This document shows positions 36,409-49,926 of a DNA stretch of 64,000 nt, one piece after another. Position numbers and translations under genes: made by a program. The notes beneath the pieces are model-generated. The model was given only the letters and a program-made list of their open reading frames with translations. It did no database searches and was not told the DNA's origin. Position 1 is the stretch's first letter; each line of letters begins with the position of its first letter. Source of the DNA: Paramecium pentaurelia (lineage: Eukaryota; Ciliophora; Oligohymenophorea; Peniculida; Parameciidae); the NCBI GenBank assembly GCA_905183005.1, contig CAJJDO010000028.1, positions 434,001 through 498,000 on the forward strand, read 5' to 3'.

Positions 36409-37801
36409 ATGAAATAGACATACAATCCAAATAGAGAATACTTGTCAATTTATAAATAAATTTGTTAAGAATAACATGTACATTTAAGTAAAACAATAAG
36501 TATATTTTTTGGATAATATTTTATAGCATAGGGTTTGAAAGATTAATCACTAAAATTGAATGCCATTTTAATAAGAATAGAGGATATAATTCCATTATAA
36601 TTATTATTAAGTTTGTGTCATTTTGATTCAATAATTGTATATGGTAGATTAAGAAAGAAAATGAATAAAAGTATTAATAAGCTTAAATTTATAATAGATG
36701 ATTTAGTAAGTTTAGAGGAACTATAATAAATAATAAATGGAATATTAACAGCTATAAATTTAAATTTGACATAAAGTTAATTCAATTTAATGCAAATACA
36801 TATTACTGATTTGATTTTGAGTCCAAAAGATTGTGAATCTATATCATTTGGATTAAAGAGTACAAAAACATTAAAAGAACTTAAGATTACAAATTGTAGT
36901 TTAACAAGTTAACATTTATAAATATTATCTGAACCAATCTAATAATGTGTTTCATTAAATTTATTAGATTTATCCAATAATTTATTAAAAGAAAATGCTG
37001 GAATGATAATTGGTAAAATAATAAGTTCACATGCAGGTAGAAGAGATGAAATGAAATGGGCAGAAGAAATAAGAGGAGATGGTAATATAATAAATAATAA
37101 ATTATTAGAACCTCCATAATAATTGGCATTGTAAGGATTATGTGAAATATTTTTACATTAGAATATGTTTGATGATAGATGTGTAAAAGATTTGTGTAAT
37201 TTTTTAATGTATGATTCATGGACAAAGAATATTGGTTTAAGAGAAAATCAAATAGGAGAAGAAGGTGTTAAATTATTTAGTTAGATTTTGGATACAAATG
37301 AATCCTTAATCTCATTAGATCTTAGAGAAAATCCAGGATTTGTTGAACCATATTCTAAAGATATATTTGATAAGTTGGTTCGAAATATCAAAATATTTAA
37401 GGAATAAAAGAATTATTATGAAGATGTTGAAGAGAATTAATAAGATGAATATCCTATCATTTAAGAATAATAATAAGAGGAATCTGAAGAATTAGGTTAG
37501 TAGTTTATTTTAGTTAGAATGTCCTAATTGTAAGAATTTATTGAAGTAGAATAAACAATTGCAAAGAAGAATATAATAATTACAATAGAGACCAAGATAT
37601 GATTCATAATTAATGAATTAAGAAATAAATAAGGATGATGAATAATAATCAGGAGATTTATTGATTTAAATTGAGAATAAAATGAATGAATTAACTACAT
37701 TAATGGATATGTTAGAATAATCTAAATAATAATAATATTAATAATAATCTGGAAACAAGGGGAAAAAGAAGAAGAAGAAAATACTTAAGTAAACAATTTG
37801 A
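36409..37801 (+). CDS. CEP78: CEP78-like leucine-rich centrosomal protein
   Basis: 447 residues after introns 36500-36526 (27 nt) and 37496-37517 (22 nt). Starts MKQTYNPNREYLSIYKQICQ. LRRs follow: ILSPKDCESISFGLKSTKTL, then LLDLSNNLLKEN. The stretch AGRRDEMKWAEEIRGDG matches the R-x-x-E-x-W-A-E-x-(I/L)-R insert found in CEP78. Later LRRs read GLRENQIGEEGVKLF and LISLDLRENPGF. The C-terminus has a CPNC pair followed by a coiled coil and a poly-Lys end. CEP78 localises to centriole walls in animals and controls ciliogenesis. Ciliates have abundant basal bodies, which suits the call. It is shorter than the roughly 690-residue human protein. Confidence 0.8.
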
Positions 37802-37954
37802 TATTTAATTTATTATATTATTGTCAGATATATATATATATATATATAAATGGATTAGAATATGATATATATATTTAATATAATTTAATTTGTGAGAAAT
37901 GAAGTTGATAAATATTTTCATACAAAATTTAAATAATTTAAATATCAAATTAGA

Positions 37955-40900
37955 ATGGCATCTGAAATCTATGACTAATTAGTAACAGTTTTTACAAATA
38001 CAGATAATAAAATCAGAAATGAAACAGAAAAACAATTAGTGACAAATCTAATAGATAATATTTAGAATTTTTAATAGATAGCCAAAGTTGCTATGTAATA
38101 GGATAAAAGTAAAATTATATTTGAATATATATATAGTGTAAGAACAAGCAGCCAGTTTATTAAATTCAGTTATATTGAAGATGCTAACAAATAGCAGTAT
38201 TAATATATCATATTAAATTAGTTTAATTATCAATTCATCATGCAAATTCAATCCTTGCAGTTCTCATGTCTTAATATACAACATTAAAATGTAAATAATC
38301 TTTAATAAAGTGTATGAGTTTAATAGTTAGAAAAGATAAAAGTAATTATTAAACATTATTTAGGTGTTAAAACTGAAATAGAGAATAAAATGAAAGAATA
38401 TTTAAGATAAGATCAACATTGGTAATTTTAAATAGGAATCTTATTTTTTAAGATTTTATTGGATTCTTTAGAATTGCAAACATATAGTTCAATTGTATAA
38501 ACTGGTTATGAATGGATAAGTGAGTTTTTTAATTTAACTGCTTATATTATCACTAAATTAACAGAATAACCAAAAGAATTAGCAGATGATTTCATTACAA
38601 CTATTAGATTATATACTTAAGTTGTTTCTGATCTATGTGAGAAAGTCTTTGATAAAAATAATAGTCAAAAAGAATAAACTTAACCAATACAAAATATATT
38701 ATTCTAATTAAATTCTTTCTCTGGAGCTCTCATAATATTATTATCCTATTCTCCATAAATAGGTAAATAGATTCAAAATTGTTCAATTATTAATACAGGT
38801 AATGATCATTTTGATAATCAATTAAATGAAATTAAATGTTAAGTGTTTAAAATCTATTTCTTAACTCTTTAAGTCTTATTGAATACTCGAAATAAGAATG
38901 AAGTAAAAAAAGGAGCATTTGGACCTTATTTAACAACTATAACATAATTATTAATCTATAGTTTATTGTCCTATACTAATACTGAATCGATTCATTAAAT
39001 ATACAAGTATATATTTTATATATAATAATGAAAGTAAACCATATTTACCAACTATGATGACCTATATAATGAAATTATTGGCAAATCTAGGAACTTAAAC
39101 TGAATAATATTAAATATTTTCTGATTCCAAAATAGCTTTAATAACAGATGCAATATATCCATTTTTAATAACATCATAAAAAGAATATTAATAAATGAAA
39201 GATTAACCAGAAGAATTTGTCAATTTGGCTTTAGATTCAGTAGATAAATAATAATCTGATGTTCCAAAAACAGCAGCAGCATCTTTATTAGAGGCTTTAT
39301 GTGATCATATTGATGGATCTACTACATTTTTAGCAAATTTAGCGATAATAATTTCATAGCATGCAATAAATATGATATCTAATAATCCAATTTAATTAAA
39401 GGAATAATAAGTTACTTTTGTTTAGGCATTGCAAGACAAGTAGAAATACAGTATATATTAGGAAATTATTCAAAGAATATAGTCCAGTAGATAGAATTGA
39501 AAGTAGTTTAGTAATATTAACAATAATGAGTTATTTAATATAGAAAAGATTAGATATAGTATTATTAATGGAATAATTATTGAGTGATAATTTATTATTC
39601 TTTTAGAATGTTTAAGATTAAATAATAAAATTAAGACTTTCTTTATTTTTTGGATATTATTGTGATAATTTATTTAAAAAGGATACACAATCTTAAAATA
39701 TGAATGCATATTTATAAATAATGATTAGTTTTGTTTAACCATAAGAACCTGTAGTATTATATTAATCAATTGATGCATTAAAAGACATATTTGAAGATGA
39801 TGATCTTAAAATAAAAACTAAAGATTTAGTAGTATTACTATTCCCATAATTATGTAATGCACTTTAATATAGTACATATGAGAGACATTTTGAAACAATA
39901 ACAAATTTATTAAAAAGATATCCATATTAATTTTTGTAAAATGATAATTTATTGGTTGGTTTAATATAAGTTTTGACTTAAAGAGTTATTATAGAATAAT
40001 AAAAAATAAATTCTGGTGATTAATAAAGACATATATATTTAAATAGATGTTGGAATGTTCTTAGATCATTAGCAGATCAAGATGAATTTAGTGAAGTTTT
40101 AGGAAAATTAGAGTAACATTTAGGATAATTGTATTCAATGTTAGCTAATTGTGATAAAATTGATTTTGATGAAGATTTAGTATTATTTATTTCTGGATGT
40201 ATATCTAAATTATCAATTGTAACAGAATTATAGATGTAAATCTTACCATACTTTTAGAATATTATTAAAAAGTAATAGGGAAGATTATGTAATCTATTTG
40301 AAACACTTAATTAATATATGCATTTTGGAAGAAACTATTTTATTAATGAAGCATAATAATCTATTTATTTTTAATTAGCATTTTAGAATTTATAAAATGA
40401 AGATAATTATGGTGATATTGAATAAGGAGAAGGAGCCTTATTAATTTAATTAGGAATATAAGAATTACATGATGATCTTAAGAGTAATATACTCTCTTAA
40501 ATACTTTTCTAAACTATTACAATATTATAAAAACCAGATATTAATGAACATTTAAAGTCTAGAATTACTGGTATTATATTGAGTTCACTATATAAAATAC
40601 CTGAAAAAACATATGAAGTTTTATCTGAAGTTTTTCCTGCTGTTTATAATCGCATTTTAGATACTCAATATTCTCCAGGTTATGATATCAAATTATTTAT
40701 TATTACAATGTCATCTTTGATTATGAAATAACCTAATCTCTTAACATCCAATTTATTGACTATAATGGTCAATAATTTAATTGCTTAAGAGAAATATGAA
40801 AAAGATTAAAAATTTAAATAAAATGAGTAATTTATCTTTATTTAAAAATAGTTATATGGATGATGAATTAGATGATGAAGATGATAGCGATTTCAATGAT

Positions 40901-41205
40901 GAAGAAGAAATAACATAAGCTTAACAATAAACAGAATAATTCTTAAGTTCTATAGTAAAATTAGATGAATATTCTTTATTTAAATAAACCATCTTATGCT
41001 TTAAGAATCTGTATATTTATTTAATTATATCTTTATTAGATATCCATAAATTATTGATTAATTGAGAAATGGATTAGACTAATAAATAATTAATAAAATT
41101 AATGAATAATTATAATTTATTAGAGTAGAAACTCAAGATGGAGAAGAACTTAGAAAATTTCGACAATTAAAAAATTGCAATCGCAAAAAGTAATTTAATA
41201 ATTGA
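37955..41205 (+). CDS. Importin-beta superfamily nuclear transport receptor
   Basis: About 1030-1050 residues of HEAT-type helices. Starts MASEIYDQLVTVFTNTDNK, with the importin N-terminal pattern continued after intron 38109-38136 (EQAASLLNSVILKML). The middle has DQPEEFVNLALDSVDKQQ followed by KTAAASLLEAL, like the ..EEY... segment of importin-7/8/CSE1. An acidic loop (DDELDDEDDSDFNDEEE) precedes a final pair of helices joined by introns 40827-40851 and 41011-41039 (FKNLYPQIIDQLRNGLDQQ). It carries cargo through nuclear pores with RanGTP. The exon joins between about 38190 and 38400 are unresolved. I cannot say which importin subtype. Confidence 0.8.
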
Positions 41206-41356
41206 TTATTTTGATTTATTATTATAATATATTTATACATATCTACATTTTTACATCATTTTTAATAAATGACATGATTGATTCGTTAACATTACATAAA
41301 TTTAATCAAATCACACAATATACAACAATAATTTTATAATTAATTGTTTCTTTCCA

Positions 41357-44300
41357 ATGCTTAACTATATACTTCTTCTTACCTTTATCAACATCATTTT
41401 TTCATCCATCCTCGAATTTGAAGGCATTTTATCAAAATCATATAATTAGGTACCAATCAAAAATGGAGAGAAATAAATCCATCTTCTATAACAGTTGATC
41501 CTCCAGCTACTATTCTTACATATCCTACAACTAATTAATTAGAAAATTGTCCCAAACTCTATGAATCAAGTGCCAAAACCATCAATATTAAAATCAATAT
41601 CAACTAAGGATACTTAAAAATAAACTATGTTTTTGAACTACATCTCAAAGCATCTTTCGGTACATTTACATTTAGTGCAAACACAATTGTTTTATAAAAA
41701 AATGATTTTACAATTGATTCTAGTGCACTTAAGAATATATGCTTATCCTCAAAGGATTATCAAGTAAACATGAATATTCAGCAAAAACCTATTACAGATT
41801 CATCTCTTATTGACTTTAAGATGCAATATACAGATGCTGCATTATATTATGTTTAAAATTTTAAAGCATTTATTTTAATTTGTGATGAATACTGTGATCA
41901 TTGTGATCTTTCAACATCAATATGTTCGATTTGCAAATTGAATTTTGTTTTGGAAAAAAGTAGATGTGTTTGTAAATTAATATTATAAGGAGGAAATTGT
42001 TAAGGAACAGCAACTGGGTTATATCAATATTACACTAAAGATTTATTATAACCTTACACATCAAAAACTCAAGTATTTACAGATTTAAACGGTTTTTCAT
42101 ATTAATTTTTTGCTGATTACAATACAACTCAAAGAAATAGATAAATATAAATAGATGGAAATAATGTAGGTGGTTTTTTTATTCAAAATGAATATATTCA
42201 ATATTCAATTAATTAAGTAATTAGTACTCCAACTGATTTCACAATTGAATTTATATTATATTTATTAGGACCAATAGGTTTGTATAGTAATATTCAAATT
42301 ATGGTAGATAGTTATATAATAGGATAAATTACAAATTATGGAGATATCAATAATTTACTTTTTTCTTAAGGTTAAATATATAATATGTAAACATGTTTAG
42401 TAAGTGGTTATTCATCATGCTATAAATATAATCTGATATTAAGCTTATTTTAAATTGATCATTTAAATACAATTTAAATAAAAGGTCATTTTAATATAAC
42501 AGATTCTAAATAAGCATGGGCTTTTAGTGATTTAAAAATTTCTAAAATGGTATGGTAATCCTCAAGTTGTACTAATTTTATGTATAATAATGAATGTAAA
42601 TTTATTAAATGCCCATCATATGCTCCATAATTTGGTCCAAATACATGTAAAGATTTATTAGAAACATATAAATTTTCTGAATATATATTAAAATTATTCT
42701 ATGATTATGGGAGTATATTTTTTGAAGATAATTTATCTATATTTAAAAAGAATATTCCTTCTAATACTCCATAAGTTTATAAAGATAATTTTATATTTGG
42801 AGGATATTAAGCTTGGTAAACAGATTAATTTTAGATAAATTTATAATGTAATCCCCATTATAAAGCTCGTTTATTTGTTAAATTATTGTTAATTGATTTT
42901 GGTATTAATAATTTAAATAATATGACTGTTTATTTTGATTCATCATATAAAGTATATAATTGGTAAAATTCAGTTGCTGTATCATTAACAGAAGAGAAAG
43001 GAGATCAATTAATAAAAGATTATATAGTTACAATAAGTGGAACAGATTTTGAAGTGAATCATAATGATTAAGAATTATTAGTATCATTTAATTGTAATGC
43101 ATTTAATACTGCATATTGTGGATTATATGATTTATTTGTAATAGTTGCTTTATGTCCTATTAATTGTTTAAGATGTATTGATAGTGTTACTTGTTTAGAG
43201 ATTAAATAATCTCTTACAGTTTATTATGATTGTCCTTAAGGTTATTTTTAATAATCAGGAGAATGTGTTCGATGCATAAGTGGTTGTAAAGTATGTAATG
43301 ACAAATATTATTGTAATTAATGTTATGATACTCATATATATTATAATAAACAATGTTTTTGTTAATTGAATGGATTATCATTTGGTGATTGTTAATCTAA
43401 TTGCCATCCTTTATGTTAAACTTGTATAGCGTAAGTATCTTCAGAATAAAAATATGATTAAAGAACATTTAATAGAAAGAATGTTAATTTATAATGTGTA
43501 AGTTGTGATTTAAGTTAAGGTAAAGTGATGAATATATAATCATGTGAATGTTAAGAAGGTTTTTATTTAGATAAGAATTTTTAATGTTTAAAATGTCATG
43601 ATACATGCAAGAATTGTTTACTTTAAGCTAGATTTTGTATTTAATGTTAAGATATATAAAATAGAATTTTGGAATTTTAGAATTGTATATGTAAATAAGG
43701 ATATTTTGAAGTAAGTGATTCTTATACTTGTATGAAATGTGCAGATAAATGTAAAACTTGTGAACATTTTGAGACATATTGTACTAGTTGTTATGTATAA
43801 TAAATAAGAACATTAAAAGAGAATGATTGTATTTGTTCAGTAGGACATTATTAATATTAAAATAATCTTATATGTTCAGCATGTAATGATTTATGTGAAT
43901 ATTGTTCAGATTATAATATTTGTACATCTTGTTATGATATATAATTTAGATCATTATAAATAGATAAATGTATATGTTAAAATGGATATTATTAAAATAA
44001 TAATCAATTAATATGTTCTAAATGTTATTACACTTGTTCTGAATGTAATAGTTCAAATGAATTCAATTAATGTACTAAATGTCCAAAAAGTAGAATTAGA
44101 TCAAATATATATCTTAATGTATTTGAATGTGATTGTAAAAATGGTTATTATGATAATAATGAATTAGAATGTATAGATTGTACTACTTATTAATATCCAC
44201 CAATTACACATTATTGTTATTCAAAATGTGGTGATTAAATTATTTAATGGAATGAATAATGTGATGATGGCAATCTTGAACCTAGAGATGGTTGTAATTA

Positions 44301-46443
44301 ATGTTATTTATCTAATAATAAATGTATTACTGATATATGTTTAAAATGTCATTTAGGAGAATGTTAATAATGTATTGATGGATATTATCTTCAAAATGAT
44401 TTTACTTGTTAATTATGTTCTCCACATTGTTTAACTTGTATCTCATCACCAAATCAATGTATAGATTGTAAATTTTACACTCCTTAAAAACAATGTATAA
44501 TCTGTATGTCTACTGCTGGTTATACAATAATTGATAATTAATGTATAAGTATATGTGGAGATGGTATAAGAACTAAAGAAGAATTATGTGATGATGGTAA
44601 TCTAGATAATGGTGATGGATGTACTTCATTTTGTACAGTTGAAGATGGTTATATTTGTGATTAAATCTGTATCAAAATTGATTATATTGATATCATCTTA
44701 ACAGAATCATTATTTGATAAAATTTATCAATCATCTAGAACTATTAAACTTACATTTGATTAAATAGTCAATATTACATAAGCACCTCTTAAAGATTCCA
44801 TCTCTATGATTACTAAAATCCAAAATTATAAATTTATAACTAAAAATATTATAGATAAAACATAATATACATAAGAATTTAACAAAATTGATATTGAAAT
44901 TACAATTGAATTAAGTGAATCTATTGAATCTCCAGATATTATTATTATCATTAATAATAATACTGAAGTAATTTCTCAAAATCACTTTTCATTTTAATCC
45001 AAAAATCAAACTATTACTCTCTTATAATATCAAGCTTTGAGTGACTCTGAAATTTCAAATACAAAAAATCTTGTTAGATTTAATTCTTATATAATATATT
45101 TACTTATTGGTTTTGCCATATTAGCATTTCTATTAGGAGGATTAGATATATTTTGGAATCTATTAGATACTTTATAAGTGTTATCCTATTTAAAATATTT
45201 AAATGTCATCTATCCTTATAATCTTGAAACATATTTTTAACTTTTTGGATTTGCTGAATTTGATTTCTTGAAGTCCAATTTTAGTGTTGAAGATTTAATT
45301 TCATCATCAATTGAAATTGAAGATCCTGCATTAAAATTTAAAGAAGAAGGATATACATCTGTATTCTTTGTAAATGTTATTGCCATATTTATTGTTATTA
45401 TGACAACTATAGCAACATATATATTATTTCATTTAATATTCTATTGTATATATTATTATGCTAAAAAAATAAGTACTCATTAACAAATTTCTAATTATTA
45501 ATCATAAGATGAACCTAATGTTATAGTATTTTTATGTTTTAAATTAACAAGAACAATGCAAAAATATTTTTATAATCTTAAAATACAATATAAAACTGGA
45601 ATTTTAAGAGCCTTTTTAACAATATCTTATGATTTGAATTTGGCAATATTTTTGCAATTAATGAGTTATTCAAAATCATCAATCTTATTAATACTAAGTA
45701 GTCTTTTTGCATTTATCTTCTTATTTTGTGAAATGATTTTCATATATTTTGGAATAATTGTTATGAGTAACAAAAGATTTTACTTTGATTTATAAGAAGT
45801 TCAATTAAAATATGGAGCATTATATGAAGGAATTGAATTAGATAGTAATCCTTATAGTCTATATTATAATATTGTGCTTTTTACTAAGAAATTATTATTC
45901 ATGTTTTTCTTAGTTTTCATATATGATTATCCATTATTTTAAATTGGATTTATATCCTTATTAAATGCTATATTCTTTACTTATATTATATACAATAAAC
46001 CATTAATTGATAAATCTGAATATTATAAATAAATAATAACAGAAATCTTATTGTGGATAACAGAATTATTAATTCTACTTATAGGTTTTGGATAATAAAG
46101 TGAATTCTTTGTTTATGAAAGTTATATAAAAATAGGATGGGTTATTGTCACTATCTTAACTCTCCTGATATTTATACAATTAATAATTGATATTAGACAA
46201 CATATGATATTTTTAATAGAAAACTATGAGATTCTAAGAATTTTAGTAAATAAAATAAAATAATTACATTAAAGTATATTTTCAAAGGAAATACATATTA
46301 ATAATGATGAATCATAAAGTCTAGTTGGTTCTAGTAGTAGAGGTAGATTAAAACAAAGCACAAGTAAACTTCCATCAAATTAGAGTTCATAAAAACAAGT
46401 CAGAAAATTAGTAACATTTAAAATGAATGATTCAATTTTATGA
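41357..46443 (+). CDS. Large cysteine-rich multi-span membrane protein (CDDGN repeats)
   Basis: About 1690 residues. MLNYILLLTFINIIFSS is a signal peptide. The frame then shifts near 41420-41470 at a join I could not solve. The long extracellular part has a beta-rich region, then furin/EGF-like Cys pairs (CDHCDLSTSICSICK ... CVRCISGCKVC) and two CDDGN boxes (CDDGNLEPRDGC, CDDGNLDNGDGC) as in DUF4215. The C-terminal 450 residues contain six or seven membrane spans, e.g. YIIYLLIGFAILAFLLGGL and VIAIFIVIMTTIATYILF, and a Ser/Gln/Arg-rich cytosolic end. Likely a surface protein; an adhesion or sensory role is inference. This architecture is common in ciliates. Confidence 0.78.
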
Positions 46444-46459
46444 TTTTATATTATATTAT

Positions 46460-48034
46460 TCAAGTATTACCTCTTCTCTCATAAAAAACTTGCAATTTAT
46501 TTTTTTAAATTTTAGCAAACTTTGATTATTTTTAAACTTTTAATGCACCTGTAATTTATTCTTGTTTAGGGGGTGATAAATATGACATTATAATAAGATC
46601 TCCTTCAAGATTATCAAGCATTTTCTCTAATAATGTTCCATCAGGTTAAATTTAAAATAATTTAATTTTTCTATCCTAATATGAAACACCTAAAAGTTTT
46701 TTAGCTAAAGAAAAACTTAATTTTATAATTTAACCTTCTAAATTACCTTTTTTCTATTTCCATGTTAAATTATTATTAATACTCTCAAAACTCCAGCTTG
46801 TATATTAACCATCAATTTAAAATGTAATAAAATCCATTTTATAAGTTTAAACTACTTACATAATTTTATTTTCTTATACTATTTTATGTTTAAATGACCA
46901 TTTATTATATGCAAATTCAATTATCTAAATTAAACGATCATCACTTCCTACCATCAATATATTTCCATTTTCACAAAAACTTAAAGCTTATATAATTCTT
47001 GTATTATTTTTAAAACTTGAATCTTAAACCCATTATCCATCTTTTTAAATATCCTATTTCCAAATTATTAATTCTTCACTACCTGATGCAAAATAATTCT
47101 GATTACCATAACATAATTAAATACAATTAACTGCTAAAGAATGACCTTCTAAAGTTTAATATAAATCCCATATTTTAGCATTCTTTTTTTTTACCCAAAT
47201 TTTAATAGTTGAATCAACACTACCAGTAAATAAAACATCTTCATCATTAAAAAATAATGTTTTTACCTCTCTATTATGACCTTTGAGTAAACAACTTTTT
47301 CTCAAGACTCCTCCATCAATTTCCCAAATTTAAGCATAACAATCAGACTCTATTTTATTACTACCTATAGCTAAAAATGATCCAGTATTATTCATTTGAA
47401 TATCATAAACTTAAACTGTCTCATCAAAATCTTATTCAACTTATTTATCAAATTAATAAACTTCAATTGCTTTTGATGGTGGATTAAAGAGTATAAATGC
47501 CTCTTATTTTAAAATAGTATTAACTTCATTATTTGCCTTTATCAGAATATTCAAAGCTTCATTACAATTCTCTTCTTGTAATATTTCTTTCTCTAGCATA
47601 CTTTTCATTTACTTTATCTTTTATTCTTCTATATCATTATTTTTTAGGTATTAAAATAGTCCCATTAAATTCTAATAATTTAAATTCTTTAAATAATTCT
47701 AAATCTGATAATTCATGCTTTATTTATTTTTTAATTTTCTTTCAATATCTTTTAATTCGTTTTCTATCTTTGGTATTTATTCAGCTATTTTTCTAGCAAC
47801 AATTAAATTTAAATTTGTAATTCTGAATTTATTTATAAACATATTTATCTGATTATTGAATTTATTTAAGAACTCTTCCAAAACAACTAATTTAAGTTAA
47901 TTTTGTTCAGAATAATTACATTAATTACATATCAATTATTTATCATCCTGAATAAATTTTGCTAGATTTAAATTTTCTCTAGGTAATTAATGTTTCGGAC
48001 ATTTCATTTAATCTGTTTGTAACAAATTTTGCAT
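46460..48034 (-). CDS. WD40-repeat protein with N-terminal CxxH/CxxC module, copy 1
   Basis: 524 residues, intronless. The N-terminus has a small possible metal site (MKCPKHQ ... LICNQCNYSE), then a coiled coil (LKDIERKLKNKQSMNYQIQN). WD40 blades run from about residue 215: FLAIGSNKIESDCYAQIWEI, VLFTGSVDSTIKIWVKK, YFASGSEELIIWKQ and ILMVGSDDRLIQIIEF. WD40 propellers are interaction platforms. Same module order as the neighbour 48148-49857, so they look like tandem paralogues. The stop lies 16 bp from the stop of the convergent membrane-protein gene. Confidence 0.82.
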
Positions 48035-48147
48035 ATTTTTATATATAAATTAAAATAATAATCTCCCAAATATATAAATTAATATAAATATTATTCTATT
48101 TTATACAATATTATGAAAACTACATCATATTTTAATAATATTAATAA

Positions 48148-49192
48148 TCAATATCTTTCTTCTTCATTTTGATAAATTAATAATTGATTATTTGATATTA
48201 TTGCAAGATAATTTCCATCCTATGAAAAAAATAATTTATCCCCTTGGAAAGGAATCCTCTATTTAGACTTTGAGATTATATTCTCTCCTATCATATGAAT
48301 ATATGTAGATCCCTATTAAGTTGGAGATAAAGCTAATAATTTCTTCTAAAAACAAAAACCTGCTGCATAATTGTTAATTTATTAACTCGAATATGTTTCA
48401 GAAACCTAATAATCAGATAATTCATTATCATATTGATAGTAATTAAAATATCCATTTTTTTTTACTACAATTAGATCTTTGTTATTAAAGAAATTTATTA
48501 ATATAGCTTAATGTTACATTTAATGTCTCTAAATCCATTTTTGACCATAATATTCAAAAATCTTAAATGAATAATCATGATATCCTACAGCTAATTAATT
48601 ATCTTCTAAATTAAAACTTAAAGATAATATCTTCTATTCTTAATTAGAAGTTTCAGTATCATTAGTCCATTATCCATTTGTTTTTTTCCAAAAACATAAA
48701 TAATCACCTCCTGATGCTAAAATATTCTCAGAATGATTCAATTAAATAACATTACCAGGAGATTTTAATTCTATTAGCTCTTAATTCAAACCCCACTTAT
48801 TTTATTCTATTTATTTCCAGAATCTTATTTTTTTATCTTAACATGCTGTAATGAAATTATCATTTTATGAAGTAAAGCAAATAGATTTCACATCTCCTTC
48901 ATGAAGATCTAAATTTTAAGTAAGAGTAAAAATGTTATTCTATAATGTATATACCTATGCATAACAATTTTTATCAGGTATTAAATTACTTGAAATTACA
49001 AAAATATTACCACTTTTATTAAATTTTATGTCATGTATCAATTATTATTAACCAATATTATTTGTATAAGTATTTACGTAATTAATATTAACATTATTAA
49101 ATTATTAATTAATTAACATTGATTAAGATTATTCTTATGATTATGATTATTCTTACTATATATATGATTATGATAATGATTATTATTATTAA

Positions 49193-49271
<79 letters not shown>

Positions 49272-49857
49272 ATTATTAACTTTATTAAGTTTCACCTTAA
49301 TTCATAAGTTATTTTAAGTTATGAATCATTTATTCAAATTTCCTAAAATCTATTTCCTAAACTAATTCTTATAAGACTTAATTGAATTAGGAAGTATTTT
49401 CTGCATTTAATTAGATTGCAGTTTAATTCTACATGATTAAACAACTAAGATCATCACTCATTTCTTTGATTATCTCTCTAGATAATGCATTCTTCGTTTA
49501 TAAGAATTTATCTAAGGAATTGTTTGGCTTAATAAGGAATTTTTATTAAATAATTAATAATTGACTTTCTAATTATTGTTCAATTGAATTTAAATGTTAT
49601 TTCAATTCTTTTGTTAGATTACAGATAATTTCAAATTAATTTTTTATATCATTTTCCTCTTTTTTAAGATTATCTAAAAATCCAAAAACTTCATTTTTAT
49701 TATATATATTTTCACAATTAGTATTAAAATCACATTTTTCACATAAAAGTCTTTTTTGATTATTAATTAATGGGTGTGTTAAATTTATAAATTCAATCCT
49801 CTTTTTATGATCAATACATTAGATAGACTCAAAAATCAAACTAATTGAGCTTGACAT
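48148..49857 (-). CDS. WD40-repeat protein with polyglutamine linker, copy 2
   Basis: 569 residues, intronless. N-terminal module: CIDHKKRIEF ... LLCEKCDFNTNC, then a coiled coil (IKNQFEIICNLTKELKQHL; DFRKFEQMIHNLKQLMN). A glutamine tract of about 25 residues, all TAA codons, follows (DNA 49194-49270) with a Gln/Ser tail. The WD40 domain begins at about residue 285: LIHDIKFNKSGNIFVISS, GDVKSICFTSQNDNFITACQ, NILASGGDYLCFWKK, QLAVGYHDYSFKIFEY. The frame is open through the tract and joins both halves, so the repeat is coding. Paralogous to the gene downstream on the same strand. Confidence 0.85.
49194..49270 (-). repeat. (TAA)n trinucleotide repeat encoding polyglutamine
   Basis: A 77-bp perfect ATT/TAA triplet run. 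On the minus strand, in the frame of the WD40 gene, it reads as about 25 consecutive TAA codons, i.e. Gln in this code. The neighbouring GGT-GAA-ACT and TCA codons on either side are in the same frame. Confidence 0.92.
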
Positions 49858-49926
49858 TTTTTATTTAATTTTAAATATATTAATAATAAAAAATTAAAAT
49901 ATTTATAAAAACAAATAATGCATAAA

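Noticed and set aside
37490..37520. Apparent frameshift in the CEP78-like gene
   Set aside because: A 22-nt intron beginning GTTAG resolves it and brings CPNCKNLL into frame.
49119..49307. Plus-strand poly-isoleucine frame and minus-strand poly-asparagine frame over the repeat
   Set aside because: Only the TAA (Gln) frame joins the coiled coil and the WD40 domain of the surrounding gene; the others are other phases of the same microsatellite.
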